From Cherax quadricarinatus (lineage: Eukaryota; Arthropoda; Malacostraca; Decapoda; Parastacidae), in NCBI RefSeq assembly GCF_038502225.1, contig NW_027195259.1, forward strand, positions 107,501-171,500: a stretch of 64,000 nucleotides of DNA, written 5' to 3'. Below are positions 10,848 to 21,146 of the stretch, piece by piece. The number at the start of each line of letters is the position of its first letter. Position 1 is the first letter of the stretch. The notes below the pieces were generated by a model. The model did no database searches and was not told where the DNA came from. It was given only the letters and a program-made list of their open reading frames with translations. Position numbers and translations under genes: made by a program.

Positions 10848-12204
10848 TAACGAGTACACCATCCCCGTTCACAATTCCTTTGAAGCCTTAAGCAACCTTG
10901 AGAATGACTATCCTGCTGCTGATGTTGCTTCACACGTCTCTGACATAGATGATTTTTGGGATGAAGTAGAACATACCTTCTCCGATGACAACCCACCTTT
11001 TTGTTTGCACATAACTCCCAATGAAACGATAGGTCCTATAGTGCAAGCATCTATTCATAATGCGCCCGTTCATGTGTTCATGGACTCTGGTGCGCAAGTT
11101 AATATCATTAGGTCTAGCTTGTTTAAAGAGAAGCAGTTACGACGTGTCCTCCTCGTTGAACCAACTACTGTAACCTCCCTTAGTGGAGTAGCTGGTTCCC
11201 TTCTGCGAGTCCGAGGTCAGACTTCCCTCACCTTTTCTATCCAAGGTAGACACTTTACTGCTTCTTTCCTTGTTGTCGACCAGATTACTTTCCCTGGTGA
11301 CCTTCTACTGGGATTTGCTTCCATGAGGGACTTACGTATTGTGCTTGACCCTTACCGATGGCATGCCCAAACTGACGACTTGATCGTTCCATTTTGGGGT
11401 TACCAGCTTGGATCCGAGATCTGCCATACTCCCGCAGAGTACGACGTTCGAATTAAGTCCTTACAAGCCAATGCATTTTCCAGTAGCATACCCAAGCAGT
11501 CAGGCGCTAGTAACTCTGTCACTCCCATCTGTGCTCCACCTACACCTTCAGACATGCAGGATAGTGTTCCGTTGCCTCAAGTGTCCGAGGACGCTCAGAC
11601 TGCCTTGAGTGCTCAGCCTATCCCTGCAATGTCTGCTAGTTCAAGTAGTTTCTCCACAGGGGACGCCTTGTCGGAAAACGATTACTTGAAACTAGTAATG
11701 CCATCTCTTGTTGTTGTCACATGCCGTCTACAGAAAGACGTCTCTGTTGCGGCTAGTGCTCTCACTAGAGTGTCTGTTGTTCCTAGTGTTCCAGATGGTG
11801 ATACCGTCCTAGTTGACAGTGATTCCTGTAAAGTAAGGGGTTTATTTGTTGAACCATCCTTACATGTTGTAAGAGACAGTCAGATCCATTTATTCCTTGC
11901 TAACGCTTCTGGTCACAGTGCTCGTCTCAAAGTAAATACTAATCTTGTTGACCTGGTTCACTATCCTTACCCTGTTCAAGTACAGGATGACTTGCCACCT
12001 GACAAGTGGGTCGGTGCTATTTCAACAGGGGAGACGTCATCCACTCCACTGGATCAATCCATCCCACCAGTTGAGGAGAAAGACTTAGCTCGCACTGACT
12101 TCCCAGACGAGGTCAAGCGTTTGTTGACTCTGTTGAACAAACGTCGTAAACCCATTGCCTTACCAGGTGAGAAGATGGGTATAACGAATTTATTGTCCCA
12201 TCGT
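10831..12204 (+). pseudogene. Gypsy-type element, protease and start of pol
   Basis: Open for about 457 codons before a SINE interrupts it. VHVFMDSGAQVNII is the retropepsin active site (DSGA), and DLLLGFASMRDLRIVLDP is the partner of the usual LLG motif. The protease matures the element's polyprotein. A long linker follows, ending in ALPGEKMGITNLLSHR just before the SINE at 12205; the frame resumes at 12509. No stop lies within the pol part itself, so this is the best preserved section of the element. The apparent tail after residue 458 is SINE-derived. Confidence 0.87.
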
Positions 12205-12503
12205 GGTGGGTGGTGGCCCGGTGGCCTGGTGGCTAAAGCTCCCGCTTCACACACGGAGGGCCCGGGTTCGATTCCCGGCGGGTGGAAACATTTCGACACG
12301 TTTCCTTACACCTGTTGTCCTGTTCACCTAGCAGCAAATAGGTACCTTGGTGTTAGTCGACTGGTGTGGGTCGCATCCTGGTGGACAAGACTGAGGACAC
12401 CAATGGAAATAAGTTAGACAGTCCTCGATGACGCACTGACTTTCTTGGGTTATCCTGGGTGGCTAACCCTCCGGGGTTAAAAGTCCAAACGAAATCTTAT
12501 CTT
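12205..12503 (+). mobile_element. tRNA-derived SINE, type with CTTAT tail, inserted in pol
   Basis: The head carries tRNA-like A and B boxes (ggtggcctggtggctaaagc; gggttcgattcccggcggg). The body contains cacctgttgtcctgttcacc and gtgttagtcgactggtgtgg. The tail contains cttgggttatcctgggtggc and ends in cttatcttat. A 5-bp duplication (atcgt) flanks it at 12200-12204 and 12504-12508. The pol frame continues on both sides (LLSHR, then IPLEPGTRPICIPAYRLPHS). Confidence 0.9.
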
Positions 12504-12508
12504 ATCGT

Positions 12509-13360
12509 ATTCCACTTGAACCTGGTACTAGACCTATCTGTATACCTGCGTACAGATTGCCTCATTCCCAAGTTGCTGTCTGGTGGCCTGGATGGGCTCT
12601 GGTGGCCTGGTGGTTAACGCTCTCGCTTCACACGGTGAGGGCCTGGGTTCGATTCCCAGCCAGAGTAGAAACATTGGACGTGTTTCTTTCCACCTGTTGT
12701 CTATGTTCCCCATCAGTAAAATGGGGTACCTGGGTGTTAGTCGACTGGTGTGGGTCGCATCCTGGGACAATGACCTAAGGAGGCCTGGTCACAGACCGGG
12801 CCGCGGGGGCGTTGACCCCCGGAACTCTCTCCAGATAAACTCCAGATAAACAGAAGAAGTGATCAATCAGATGCTCGATGATGGAGTTATTGCACCTAGC
12901 ATTTCATCCTGGAATGCGCCCTTGATCCTAGTGCCTAAGAAGGATGGTACTTGGCGCCTTGTGATTGACTTTAGGAAGTTAAATGTGAAAACTATTCCCT
13001 ATCACATTCTCAAGGCTCATGACCAATATCTTTAGAGGTCTCATAGGTAAAGCACTTATGGTGTACTTAGATGACGTAATCGTCATGTCCGAAGACGTGG
13101 ATACACACTTGAAAAGACTTGATGTAGTACTTGGTAAGCTTGAAGAAGCCAATTTAAAGATCAAACTGTCTAAATGTCAATTTTTCAGATCAGAAATTAA
13201 GTTTCTTGGTCACGTAGTCACTCCTAGAGGGGTTACGACTGATCAAAGTAAAGTAACGGCAGTACTACATTTTCCATCTCCCAAAACTGCTGATGCCGTA
13301 AGATCCTTTGTGGGTCTAGCAGGTTTTTATAGATCTTTCATTGCTAATTTTTTTCCATAG
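12509..13360 (+). pseudogene. Gypsy-type element, reverse transcriptase (internally deleted)
   Basis: Pieces of one RT separated by a SINE at 12573-12851. Before it is IPLEPGTRPICIPAYRLPHS. After it come VINQMLDDGVIAPS, SSWNAPLILVPKKDG and WRLVIDFRKLNVKTIP. A deletion near 13005 then joins this directly to LMTNIFRGLIGKALMVYLDDVIV, removing roughly 100 residues with motif A and its catalytic Asp. Motif C (YLDD) and the following KCQFF, FLGHVV and FVGLAGFYRSFIANF remain. The frame shifts at a T run around 13350. The product cannot be active. Confidence 0.88.
12573..12851 (+). mobile_element. tRNA-derived SINE, type with LINE-like tail, inserted in pol
   Basis: Same head and body as the SINE at 12205 (ggtggcctggtggttaacgc, gggttcgattcccagcc, gtgttagtcgactggtgtgg), but after gcatcctggga the 3' part is different: ggcctggtcacagaccgggc, cgttgacccccggaactc, then a doubled tccagataaac. 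This tail matches the LINE end at 5380-5456. No clear target duplication; the start is uncertain by about 8 bp. Further copies lie at 28107-28347 (minus) and, tail only, 38845-38925. Confidence 0.87.
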
Positions 13361-13800
13361 CAGCTCCTCTAACTGAACTGCTTAAGAAAGATGCTCCTTT
13401 CGTTTGGACCTTCCGTCAAGAAAGAGCATTCCAAACACTAAAAGAAAAGCTAACGTCTGCTCCAATTTTAAAATTCCCAGATTTTTCTAAGCCCTTCTAT
13501 CTGACAGCTGATGCTAGTTCAATTGACATAGGTGCCGTACTAGCTCAGAAGACTGATGGCACGTACAACGCAATTGCATTTGCTAGTCGAGTCCTTACAA
13601 ATGCTGAACGAAATTATACAGTAACGGAGCAAGAAGCTTTAGCAGCAGTATGGTCTTTAAAGCACTTCTGAGACATTATTTACCAGTACCCTGTTCATGT
13701 CTTGACAGACCACGCTCCACTGATACCTTTATTCCAAAACAACCTACTGGAAGGTTAGCCAGATGGACCATGACAATCCAAGAGTTCAATCCTACTTTTG
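13360..13800 (+). pseudogene. Gypsy-type element, RNase H domain
   Basis: Follows the RT after a frame change. Motifs are PLTELLKKDAPFVWT, FYLTADASSIDIGAVLAQ (first catalytic Asp), NYTVTEQEALAAVWSLKHF (Glu) and VHVLTDHAPLIPLFQ (Asp). A TGA at 13669-13671 follows KHF, and a one-base slip near 13738 changes frame before PTGRLARWTMTIQEF. The domain degrades RNA in the RNA/DNA hybrid in family members. Confidence 0.87.
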
Positions 13801-15337
13801 AACACTTACCTGGCAAGTCCAATGTAGTCGCAGATGCTTTATCGCGACATGTTAGTATAGTAACTGCAGACCCTCCATTTACTGCCGAGGATGTAAAGAA
13901 TGCTCAAAGAACAGATCCCATGTGGTCTGGTGTAATTCGATTCCTGCTCCAGGAAGATCTTATTCTGACTGTGAAGCCACCAGCCCCCATCAGTGACTTT
14001 GTCATTAGTCAGGAATTTCTGTATCGAACAGCCGAGTTGGGTACTCCTAGCAGAAAGGTATACCAATTACTAATTCCACAGTCACTAGTGAATGTAGCTC
14101 TACAGCTAGTTCACGATGCACCAGGTGTTGCACACCCTGGTATGGATCGTTCCGTGAAACAAGCCAGAATGAAATACTTTTGGCCACGTATGGCAACTGA
14201 CATTTCCGAGTATGTTAAGAAATGAAGTGTCTGTATGAAGCATAGAGGAAATGTCAATGGTCCTAACCCAATCCATGTGTATCCAACTACTAGCGAACCA
14301 TGGGAAAGAGTTGCGGATTTGTTAACCAATTTCAAATGCTTCCTCCAAGGCAACAAACATCTGTGTGCTATGGTAGAACGTGTTATCTGCAGGCATACCA
14401 CCCCTAAGTCCCTAGCAATAGATAATGGAGGCGAATTCTGCAACGAGATTCTTGAAAATTTGTGTACCTTGTACAGGATCTCTAAGTCAACCATTGTTCC
14501 CCATCATCCTGCGAATAATGGTTTAGCAGAACGTACAAATAAAAAAGTACTAGATGTTTTGAGAGCCATTATCAACCCCAATAGTGAAACCTGAGATGAA
14601 GTTATACCGGATGTTCAGCATGCTATCAATTCTACTTACAATGCTTCCATAGGTGACACTCCACATTATGCATTGTACCGTGTAGACAAGCGTTTACCTT
14701 ATGAGTTCTTATATTTCACACCGAAACCCAATTATAACCCTGATCATTTCATAGCAACTCGTACCAACATAGCTCAGAGTGTTTTTAGAAGAATCTGTGA
14801 GACACTAATAAATCAACAGCAGAATTTACTAGAGTAACTAATAGTCGTGCTAAGCCGACAAAAGTTAAAGTGGGTTCGAGAGTAATGCTGACTAATTTCA
14901 ACAAAACATCCACAATGCCTAAGCTCGACCAAAAGTTTGTTGGCCCTTATCGAGTAGTTGAACATATCAATGGCAATAAGTATAAGGTTAGAGAAATTAG
15001 TACTGGTCAGTACAAAGAATGGCATTTAGATCATATGAAGTTAGTATGTGATGTTGATGATATTGCTACCCAGACAAATTTGACAGATGCTGACAATCCT
15101 CCCGACTCTGTACCCTCTACCTCTAATACTCCCGAATGCAGTTATTCTTTGCGTACTCGACAAGTAATGAGAAACCCCCAAGTATCTTTTGGAGATACTT
15201 GTTCAGATCTCCCTCAGTTAAGGCATGTGTTAGCCATTGCAAAGGAATTCGATCCTCTCAGAGATGATAACCATTCTGCATATGTGAATTTTACCCTCGC
15301 AGAGTTGGGTTTAAATGTAAATAGCCTGTATAATTAG
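13800..15337 (+). pseudogene. Gypsy-type element, integrase
   Basis: Starts with the connection region (FEHLPGKSNVVADALSRH). The zinc-binding N-terminal domain is partly visible (VHDAPGVAHPGMDRSVKQAR, KYFWPRM), then a stop at 14223-14225 before the first expected Cys. The core is internally deleted: WERVADLLTNF, SLAIDNGGEFCNEI and VPHHPANNGLAERTNKKVLD are present, but the stretch after the first Asp is shortened. Stops lie at 14592-14594 and near 14836. The C-terminal domain is well kept (KFVGPYRVVEHINGNKYKV, HLDHMKLV) in an open 155-codon frame ending at 15337. Integrase inserts element DNA; this copy is dead. Confidence 0.87.
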
Positions 15338-16083
15338 ATGTCCGAGATGAATGAAATTGTCAACTGTGTGTTTTGTTATTAGCTGATCAGTTTTTCAGAA
15401 ATTTTTTTGTGTTCACGTTCCCTCCGAATTCGGAGAATTTAGCAGTACTGATCTGTGCGTGCCAGATTTGCCTTGTTGTTAATTACTTTCACCTTTGTAA
15501 ATATATTTTTCTTCCTCAGAATCCGTACAGTGCATGAATACAGATCGATCGATCAATTCCATCCTTTATTGTACAATGAATTGTTCTTATAATTCGTACC
15601 GAAACGTCGTCGTAAGCTTCTCTCTTTTGTGCATCGTAATGCATTACGTTAACACCCATTACGTTAAAACCCATTATGTTAACATCCATTATGATATAAT
15701 CCATTAGTTCTAAGTTGCATTTGTCTTTGTTATTGTATAGAATCAGCCCAGAGCCATCTGCCTGTTCAGCCTATAGCATAGTAGTGTATGTCGAGACGAC
15801 ATACGTCGTCTCGTCATACACGTCAGTGTAGCTACTGAATCCCCTTATACGTATACTTGTGTAGTATATTATAGACTGTATCATCCATACACATACATTT
15901 AGGCTCCCTAGTCAGTAGGCTCAGTGACTAGCATGTGTGACGTCACGTGATGCGCATGTGTGCGTGAGTAGCCCAGTAACTTTCTCAGTTCGACGCATAG
16001 GCCCATAGAGGACACAGGCCAGACTGGGCTCTCTCTCTCCCTCTCCCTTGATACTCTGTTAATATAAGTGTTACCATCCAACA
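15338..16083 (+). other. 3' untranslated region and candidate 3' LTR of the Gypsy-type element
   Basis: No coding sequence. A candidate LTR runs from tgtatgtcgagacg (about 15786) to ccatccaaca (16083), giving TG...CA ends, but no second LTR exists in the window to prove it. Within it lies an inverted repeat, 15784-15800 with 15805-15821 (one mismatch, 4-bp loop). Before it, 15639-15705 holds four degenerate copies of a 15-16 bp unit (attacgttaacaccc). Positions 15596-15625 carry the cgaaacgtcgtc motif also found at 28.7, 32.3 and 39.7 kb. Confidence 0.4.
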
Positions 16084-16124
16084 AGTGTGCTTATCTCCAA
16101 CCGTCTATCTCCTTATGAACCCTT

Positions 16125-16795
16125 ACGACATAGGTGGTAGTGGTGTTGGTTGTAGTGGTAGTGGTGGTGGTGATGATGGTGGTGATGGTGGGAGTGGTGG
16201 TGGTGATGGTTGTGATGGTGATGGTGGGAGTGGTGGTGGGGATGGTGGTAGTGGTGGTGGTGATGGTAGTAGTGGTGGTGGTGTTGGTGTTAGTGCTGGT
16301 GTTGCTGTAGTAGTGGTGGTGGTGATGGTGGTAGTGGTGTTGGTGGTGGTGGTGGTTCTGGTGGTTGTGGTGGTGGTGGTACTGATGGTGGAATAGGAAG
16401 TGGAAGAGGAGAAAGAGAAGAAGGAAGAGGGGGAGGTGGGGTAGCAGTGTTATGATGATGGAAGAGGGGGGGGGGAGACGGTGTGGTAGAGGTGGTTGGG
16501 GCGGCGGTGGTATTGTGGTGACGACGGCGATGTCGGTGTTATGGTGGCGGCAGCGGTGGCGGTATTGTGGTGGCGACAACGACTGTAGTGGGGGTGGCGG
16601 TGTTGTGGTGACGGCAGAGGCGGCAGTAGCGGTGGTGTGGTGACGGCAGCGGCGGTAGTGGCAGTGTTGTGGTGGCCCCTGCGGCGATGGTGTGGTAGCC
16701 CCTGCGGCGATGGTGTGGTGGTGGCGGTGGTGTGGCGGCGGCAGCGGCAGCGGCAGCGGCAGTGGTGTTGTGGTGGCAGCAGCGGTGGTATACTC
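16125..16795. repeat. GGT/GGC-rich simple-repeat region
   Basis: About 670 bp of ggtggtggt-type repeat grading into ggcggcagcggc. The strong G/C strand skew opens long Gly-rich and Thr/His-rich frames on either strand that are not credible genes. Confidence 0.92.
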
Positions 16796-17449
16796 GTCAT
16801 TAAGAAAAAAATATTACCTAGCTGAGTGTAGACAAATGATAACTTGTTCAGGGGCTAATTAACCGCTGTTAGGAAATCACACCGCTCAACGTCTTCCTCT
16901 TTAGCGGAGGACTCGAAGAAGAGGACTTTGACGGAGGGTTTCAAGAGCGCGACTTTGACGGGGGACTTCAAGAGGACGACTTGGATATGCAAAAACACGA
17001 TCTTCACATTTGGCTTATATTCCGCATGACTCCAGCACTGTCACCCACGAATGTAACCTATAAAGGAGCCTAAATCATCCATACCTTCATCTCTGGTTAG
17101 GAAGAATATAATTTTATTATTCAACAGAGGCACCACTACGCATGTCTTCTAGTAGTCCCTCAGAAAAAAATATATAATGGATTTCCACTTTAATAAGGCA
17201 TTTGGGTTCTCTGTGCGGTGTACCAGCATTGGTCTGCTCTAAAAATCTTCCGATGGGTTAGCGCAGAGAAGCAAAACTATGTGGTCGTTGGCGGCCTTGA
17301 TCACATGCGCAGCCTTGTTGATATAAGTTTGTGATCACAGTCACGTCCAGCATAACCAAATCCGTATTGAACACTTGCCCAGGGTTGCTATCGTTGTTCT
17401 GAGAGAAAAGGGTACCTGATCAATACATCTCGCGGTATCTGCTGGATCA
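16796..17449. other. Unassigned sequence
   Basis: Contains a short imperfect repetition of gaggactttgacgg units at 16905-16985. No gene recognised. Confidence 0.5.
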
Positions 17450-17612
17450 GCAGACGCACTCACCCGCTGCGTGATAACAAATGCACTCAGCAGCTGCGTG
17501 TTCAGGAGATACACCCAGCAGCTGCATGGTCAGGAGATGCACTCAGCAGCTGCATGGCCAGGAGATGCATTCAGCAGCTGCGTGGTCAGGAGATGCACTC
17601 ACCAGTTGTGCG
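17450..17612. repeat. 28-bp minisatellite, about 5 units
   Basis: Tandem unit aggagatgcactcagcag followed by ctgcatggtc, with small differences between copies (catg/cgtg). The outermost units are more diverged. Confidence 0.88.
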
Positions 17613-17944
17613 ATCAAAAGAAAATATACTACCACTTCCTGATCACGGAGCCAACCTGCAGAGCTCCTTCGTGTTACTTATTTTATTTATCTCACTCCAG
17701 ATTTCGACCTCATTTTTTTGTATTAAATCACTCCCTTCAAGAAGGGGGCCTAAATACTGGCGAAAGGCTCTTGCTGCGGGGACTTGTAATCACCCTATAC
17801 TTGCTGGGATCAAACTTGATTACCTCACATACCCAAGGCGCTGTAGAGCCCTTAAGCATTTAGCATCTCGTCACGAATATGTAATAATATTGAATCACAG
17901 TCATTAGCAGTAGATCTGCCGGCTCTAATGTTTACTCACTTTCC
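17613..17944. other. Unassigned sequence
   Basis: Short open frames only; none resembles a known protein. Confidence 0.5.
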
Positions 17945-18080
17945 TCCTTATAGCAGGGAGAGACCCGGCTTTGATTCACACCTGGATGAATAATACTACC
18001 TTAATTCACCTAAGTAAATAAGTACCTAGGTGTTAGCTAACTGTCGTGTGTCACATTCTTCCGTTGTATGAGAATGGTTT
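17945..18080 (+). mobile_element. Decayed tRNA-derived SINE (same group as 12.2 kb)
   Basis: Keeps traces of the B box (cccggctttgattcac) and body (aagtacctaggtgttagcta, cgtgtgtcacattct) in the same order as the SINEs at 12.2 and 12.6 kb, but is heavily mutated and has an insertion between them. Confidence 0.6.
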
Positions 18081-18694
18081 TGCGGTTGCATTTATTTATT
18101 AAAGACTAGAAATCTTGAAAATCATATTACAATAAATAGAGCTGATAACTGAATGTATTCAAGAATGGTCGACTATATATATATTTGTATTATAACAAAC
18201 TGTTAAATAAAAAGAGGAGGGACAGTGAAGTCTTTAAAAAATAAAAATGAAATAAATATGCACTTCATCTGAACCGTGTCATCCAAAAGTGTGTTGTCAA
18301 CACTTCTGGCAACAAAGCGATTAAATGAATGATGGTGATTTTTTTTTTTTTTTTTTTTGGGGGGGGGGGTTACCGTTTCTCTGTGGAAGACAGCTTAAGA
18401 AAAATTACATTTCTAAGTTTAAATATATTCTAGATTACATTTGATAAGGTAATTTTTTAATAATAGGATTTTAATAACTTACGTACTTGCGGGGCTCTCT
18501 AAAATTTTAGGATCATTTTATAATCATTGCAATAAGGATATTTTATATGATCATTGCATATTTAAATATTTTCTGAAACGTATCACGTAATATTTAATAG
18601 ATTACAGTATTGTATATTTGTTAGTCTTTGAAGGTTCGAACATTTATAATATAGAAAAGAACCTAGATTTAAAATATATATAGAAATTAATATT
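18081..18694. other. AT-rich unassigned sequence
   Basis: Contains a T run followed by a G run at 18341-18370. No gene seen. Confidence 0.5.
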
Positions 18695-18702
18695 ATTTTT
18701 AC

Positions 18703-18753
<51 letters not shown>
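18695..18753. repeat. (ATT)n microsatellite
   Basis: About 55 bp of ATT units. Confidence 0.95.
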
Positions 18754-18754
<1 letters not shown>

Positions 18755-19515
18755 AGAGGTATTTCGAATATTTATGTTACATGAATTCTAGCTGTTTTAA
18801 TTGGGAGCAAGAAAGATTATATTGGGCCCAGAGCTTGAGTTACAGGTGATGAGAGGAGGATGTGTGACTGGCTGCCTCTGAGATTACATAATATGTTTTC
18901 GTTTTGAAGTTGTAACTAGACACAATGTAAATGTTTTGGGAAAGAATGAGACTCTCCCAGAAATCATCGATTATGTCTCAATATCGTATGTAAAGAGTAC
19001 ATTTTTCAGTAAATGAATCACAGAATATTACGTATTTCTAAAGTTTAACTTTAAACCTCTCTCTCCCTTCAATACACGGCCATCAATAATTATGGATCCC
19101 TAATCTATGAAATATTAACGACATGCACAAAGTAGGTTCTAAGAGAGATGATATGAAAGAGTCGTTGCCACATTATAGGAGGAAATGATATACCTCAGGT
19201 CTGTAAATCCAATGGTGTAAAAAGGAATTGATCATTCGTAAAATGCACATTCTCTTGCCAAGGCTTCCATTATGTAACCTGCTGTAATTTATGGAAGAAT
19301 TCTATTTTCTTGAGCATCGTTACTAGTTTATGCACCACGAAGAGGACGATGTCGTAAAGTAAAACAATGTTTTGTAATCACAGGATAAACAACGTGAGAG
19401 GGATAAAGGTAATCGCAGCCAGTCTTCACGATGGAAATATTGTTTACCAACACCTGCTTGTACAGCACGGTCTAACCACAATTACTCTTATTACGTCTTT
19501 TTAGGTTAGGTTACA
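18754..19515. other. AT-rich unassigned sequence
   Basis: No gene or recognisable repeat. Confidence 0.5.
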
Positions 19516-19517
19516 CA

Positions 19518-19556
<39 letters not shown>
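19516..19556. repeat. (CA)n microsatellite, 5' flank of a LINE fragment
   Basis: About 40 bp of CA directly abutting the truncated 5' end of the next LINE copy. Confidence 0.95.
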
Positions 19557-19559
<3 letters not shown>

Positions 19560-20490
19560 TATTTTTGATATATGTGAATGGCATGATGGAAGGGATAGTC
19601 TCAGAAGTGTCCCTGTTCGCAGATGATGTGAAGTTAATGAGAAGAATTAATCCAGATGAGGATCAGGCAGGACTACAAAGACACCTGGACAGACTGAACA
19701 CCTGGTCCAGCAACTGGCTTCTCGAATTCAACCCTGCCAAATGCAATGTCGAAGATTGGGGAAGGGCAAAGAAGACCGCAGACGGAGTATAGGCTAGGTG
19801 GCCAAACACTGCAAACCTCACTCAAAGAGAAAGATCTAGGGGTGACCATAACACCGAGCACGTCTCCCGAGGCACACATCAACCAGATAACTGCTGCAGC
19901 ATATGGGCGCCTGGCAAACCTGAGAATAGCGTTCCGATACCTTAGTAAGGAATCGTTCAAGACACTGTACACCGTGTACGTCAGGCCCATACTGGAGTAT
20001 GCAGCACCAGTTTGGAACCCACACCTGGTCAAGCACGTAAAGAAATTAGAGAAAGTACAAAGGTTTGCAACAAGGCTGGCTCCGGAGCTCTGGGGAATAT
20101 CCTACGAAGAGAGGTTGAGGGAAATCCGATTGACGACACTGGAGGACAGGAGGGTCAGGGGAGACATGATAACGACATACAAAATACTGCGTGCAATAGA
20201 TAAAGTGGACAGAGACAGGATGGTCCAGAGATTGGACACAGAAACAAGGGATCACAATTGGAAGCTGAAGACTCAGACGAGTCACAGGGATGTTAGGAAG
20301 CATATCTTCAGTCATAGAGTCGTCAGGAAGTGGAATAGCCTAGCAAGTGATGTAGTGGAGATAGGAACCATCCATAACTTTAAGACGAGGTATGACAAAG
20401 CTCAGGAAACTGTGAGAGAGAGGACCTAGTAGCGATCAGTGAAGAGGCGGGGCAAGATGTCTCTCGACCCCTGCAACCACAATTAGGTGA
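19557..20490 (+). pseudogene. LINE family A copy, RT motif C to 3' end
   Basis: A 5'-truncated copy beginning inside the RT just before motif C (FADDVKLMRRI). A small deletion near 19747 (after NPAKC) shifts the frame; the next frame carries EKDLGVTITPSTSPEAHI, YAAPVWNPHLVKHVKKLEKV, LTTLEDRRVRGDMITTYKIL and HIFSHRVVRKWNSLASDVV to a stop at 20427-20429. The 3' box follows, shortened (gaggcggggcaagatgtctc), and runs into (AC)n. Both ends therefore touch AC repeats. Confidence 0.9.
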
Positions 20491-20508
20491 TTACACACAC
20501 ACACACAA

Positions 20509-20569
<61 letters not shown>
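20490..20569. repeat. (AC)n microsatellite, 3' flank of a LINE copy
   Basis: About 80 bp of AC following the family A 3' end (ttaggtgattac). Confidence 0.96.
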
Positions 20570-20570
<1 letters not shown>

Positions 20571-20631
20571 GGGGCAGGCAGGTGACCTGGCAGCTGGCGC
20601 CGAACTTGAATGGCAGTTAACACTCATATGC

Positions 20632-20649
20632 ACACACACAAACACACAC

Positions 20650-20714
<65 letters not shown>
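20632..20714. repeat. (CA)n followed by (AT)n microsatellite
   Basis: A short CA run then about 60 bp of AT, directly followed by a SINE copy. Confidence 0.95.
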
Positions 20715-20721
<7 letters not shown>

Positions 20722-20958
20722 ATTATTGTAACCTCGACTATCCGGGGGCTCGAACCCGTGTTGTTTTAGCCTGCCTCATGGTAAGCGAAAATTCACGACG
20801 TTCTAACCCACTGAACCATCCAATCCTACAAAGATCACGCACCCAGCAGAGCTAGGTGTTGTACCGTGGTCCGAGGACATATGATGGTGTGGGTGCCTCA
20901 GAGCTAATTTCACTCTACTCCCCGTTTGGTGTACTAGCCTCCACCGCGAAAGAGTTGT
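20722..20958 (-). mobile_element. tRNA-derived SINE, third type
   Basis: On the minus strand, a tRNA-like head with an A-box-like segment (gatggttcagtgggttagaa) and a B-box-like segment (cgggttcgagcccccgg). It is the same family as the fold-back copy that follows. The part before the head (20850-20958) has no identified relative. Confidence 0.7.
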
Positions 20959-21146
20959 ATTTAATCAATAACAACACTGCGACTAACCGGGGCTTCGAAC
21001 CCGTGTTATTTTAGCCCGCCTCATGGATTGTAGGATTTGATGGTCCAGTGGGTTACAGCATCGTGAATTTTCGCTAACCATGAGGCAGACTGGAACAGCA
21101 CCGGTTCGAGACCCCGGTTAGTCACAATGTTGTTATTGATTAAATA
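20959..21146. mobile_element. Fold-back SINE, third type
   Basis: Left arm 20959-21025 (tttaatcaataacaacactg ... gcctcatgg) is the inverted partner of right arm 21078-21146 (ccatgaggc ... gttgttattgattaaa). The plus-oriented half has the tRNA-like head (gatggtccagtgggttacag) and B box (ccggttcgagaccccgg). Arms differ at several bases, so it is older than the fold-back at 7.0 kb. LINE family A sequence begins right after it. Confidence 0.75.

Noticed and set aside
12605..12680. Genuine tRNA genes at the SINE heads (also at 7.0, 12.2, 20.8, 21.0, 28.3 and 50.7 kb)
   Set aside because: A- and B-box-like segments are present, but each head runs on into a SINE body and the copies recur as repeats; I could not fold a standard cloverleaf.
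16085..16800. Gly-rich and Thr/His-rich frames of 100-160 codons
   Set aside because: They come from a GGT/GGC simple repeat without any non-repetitive protein sequence.
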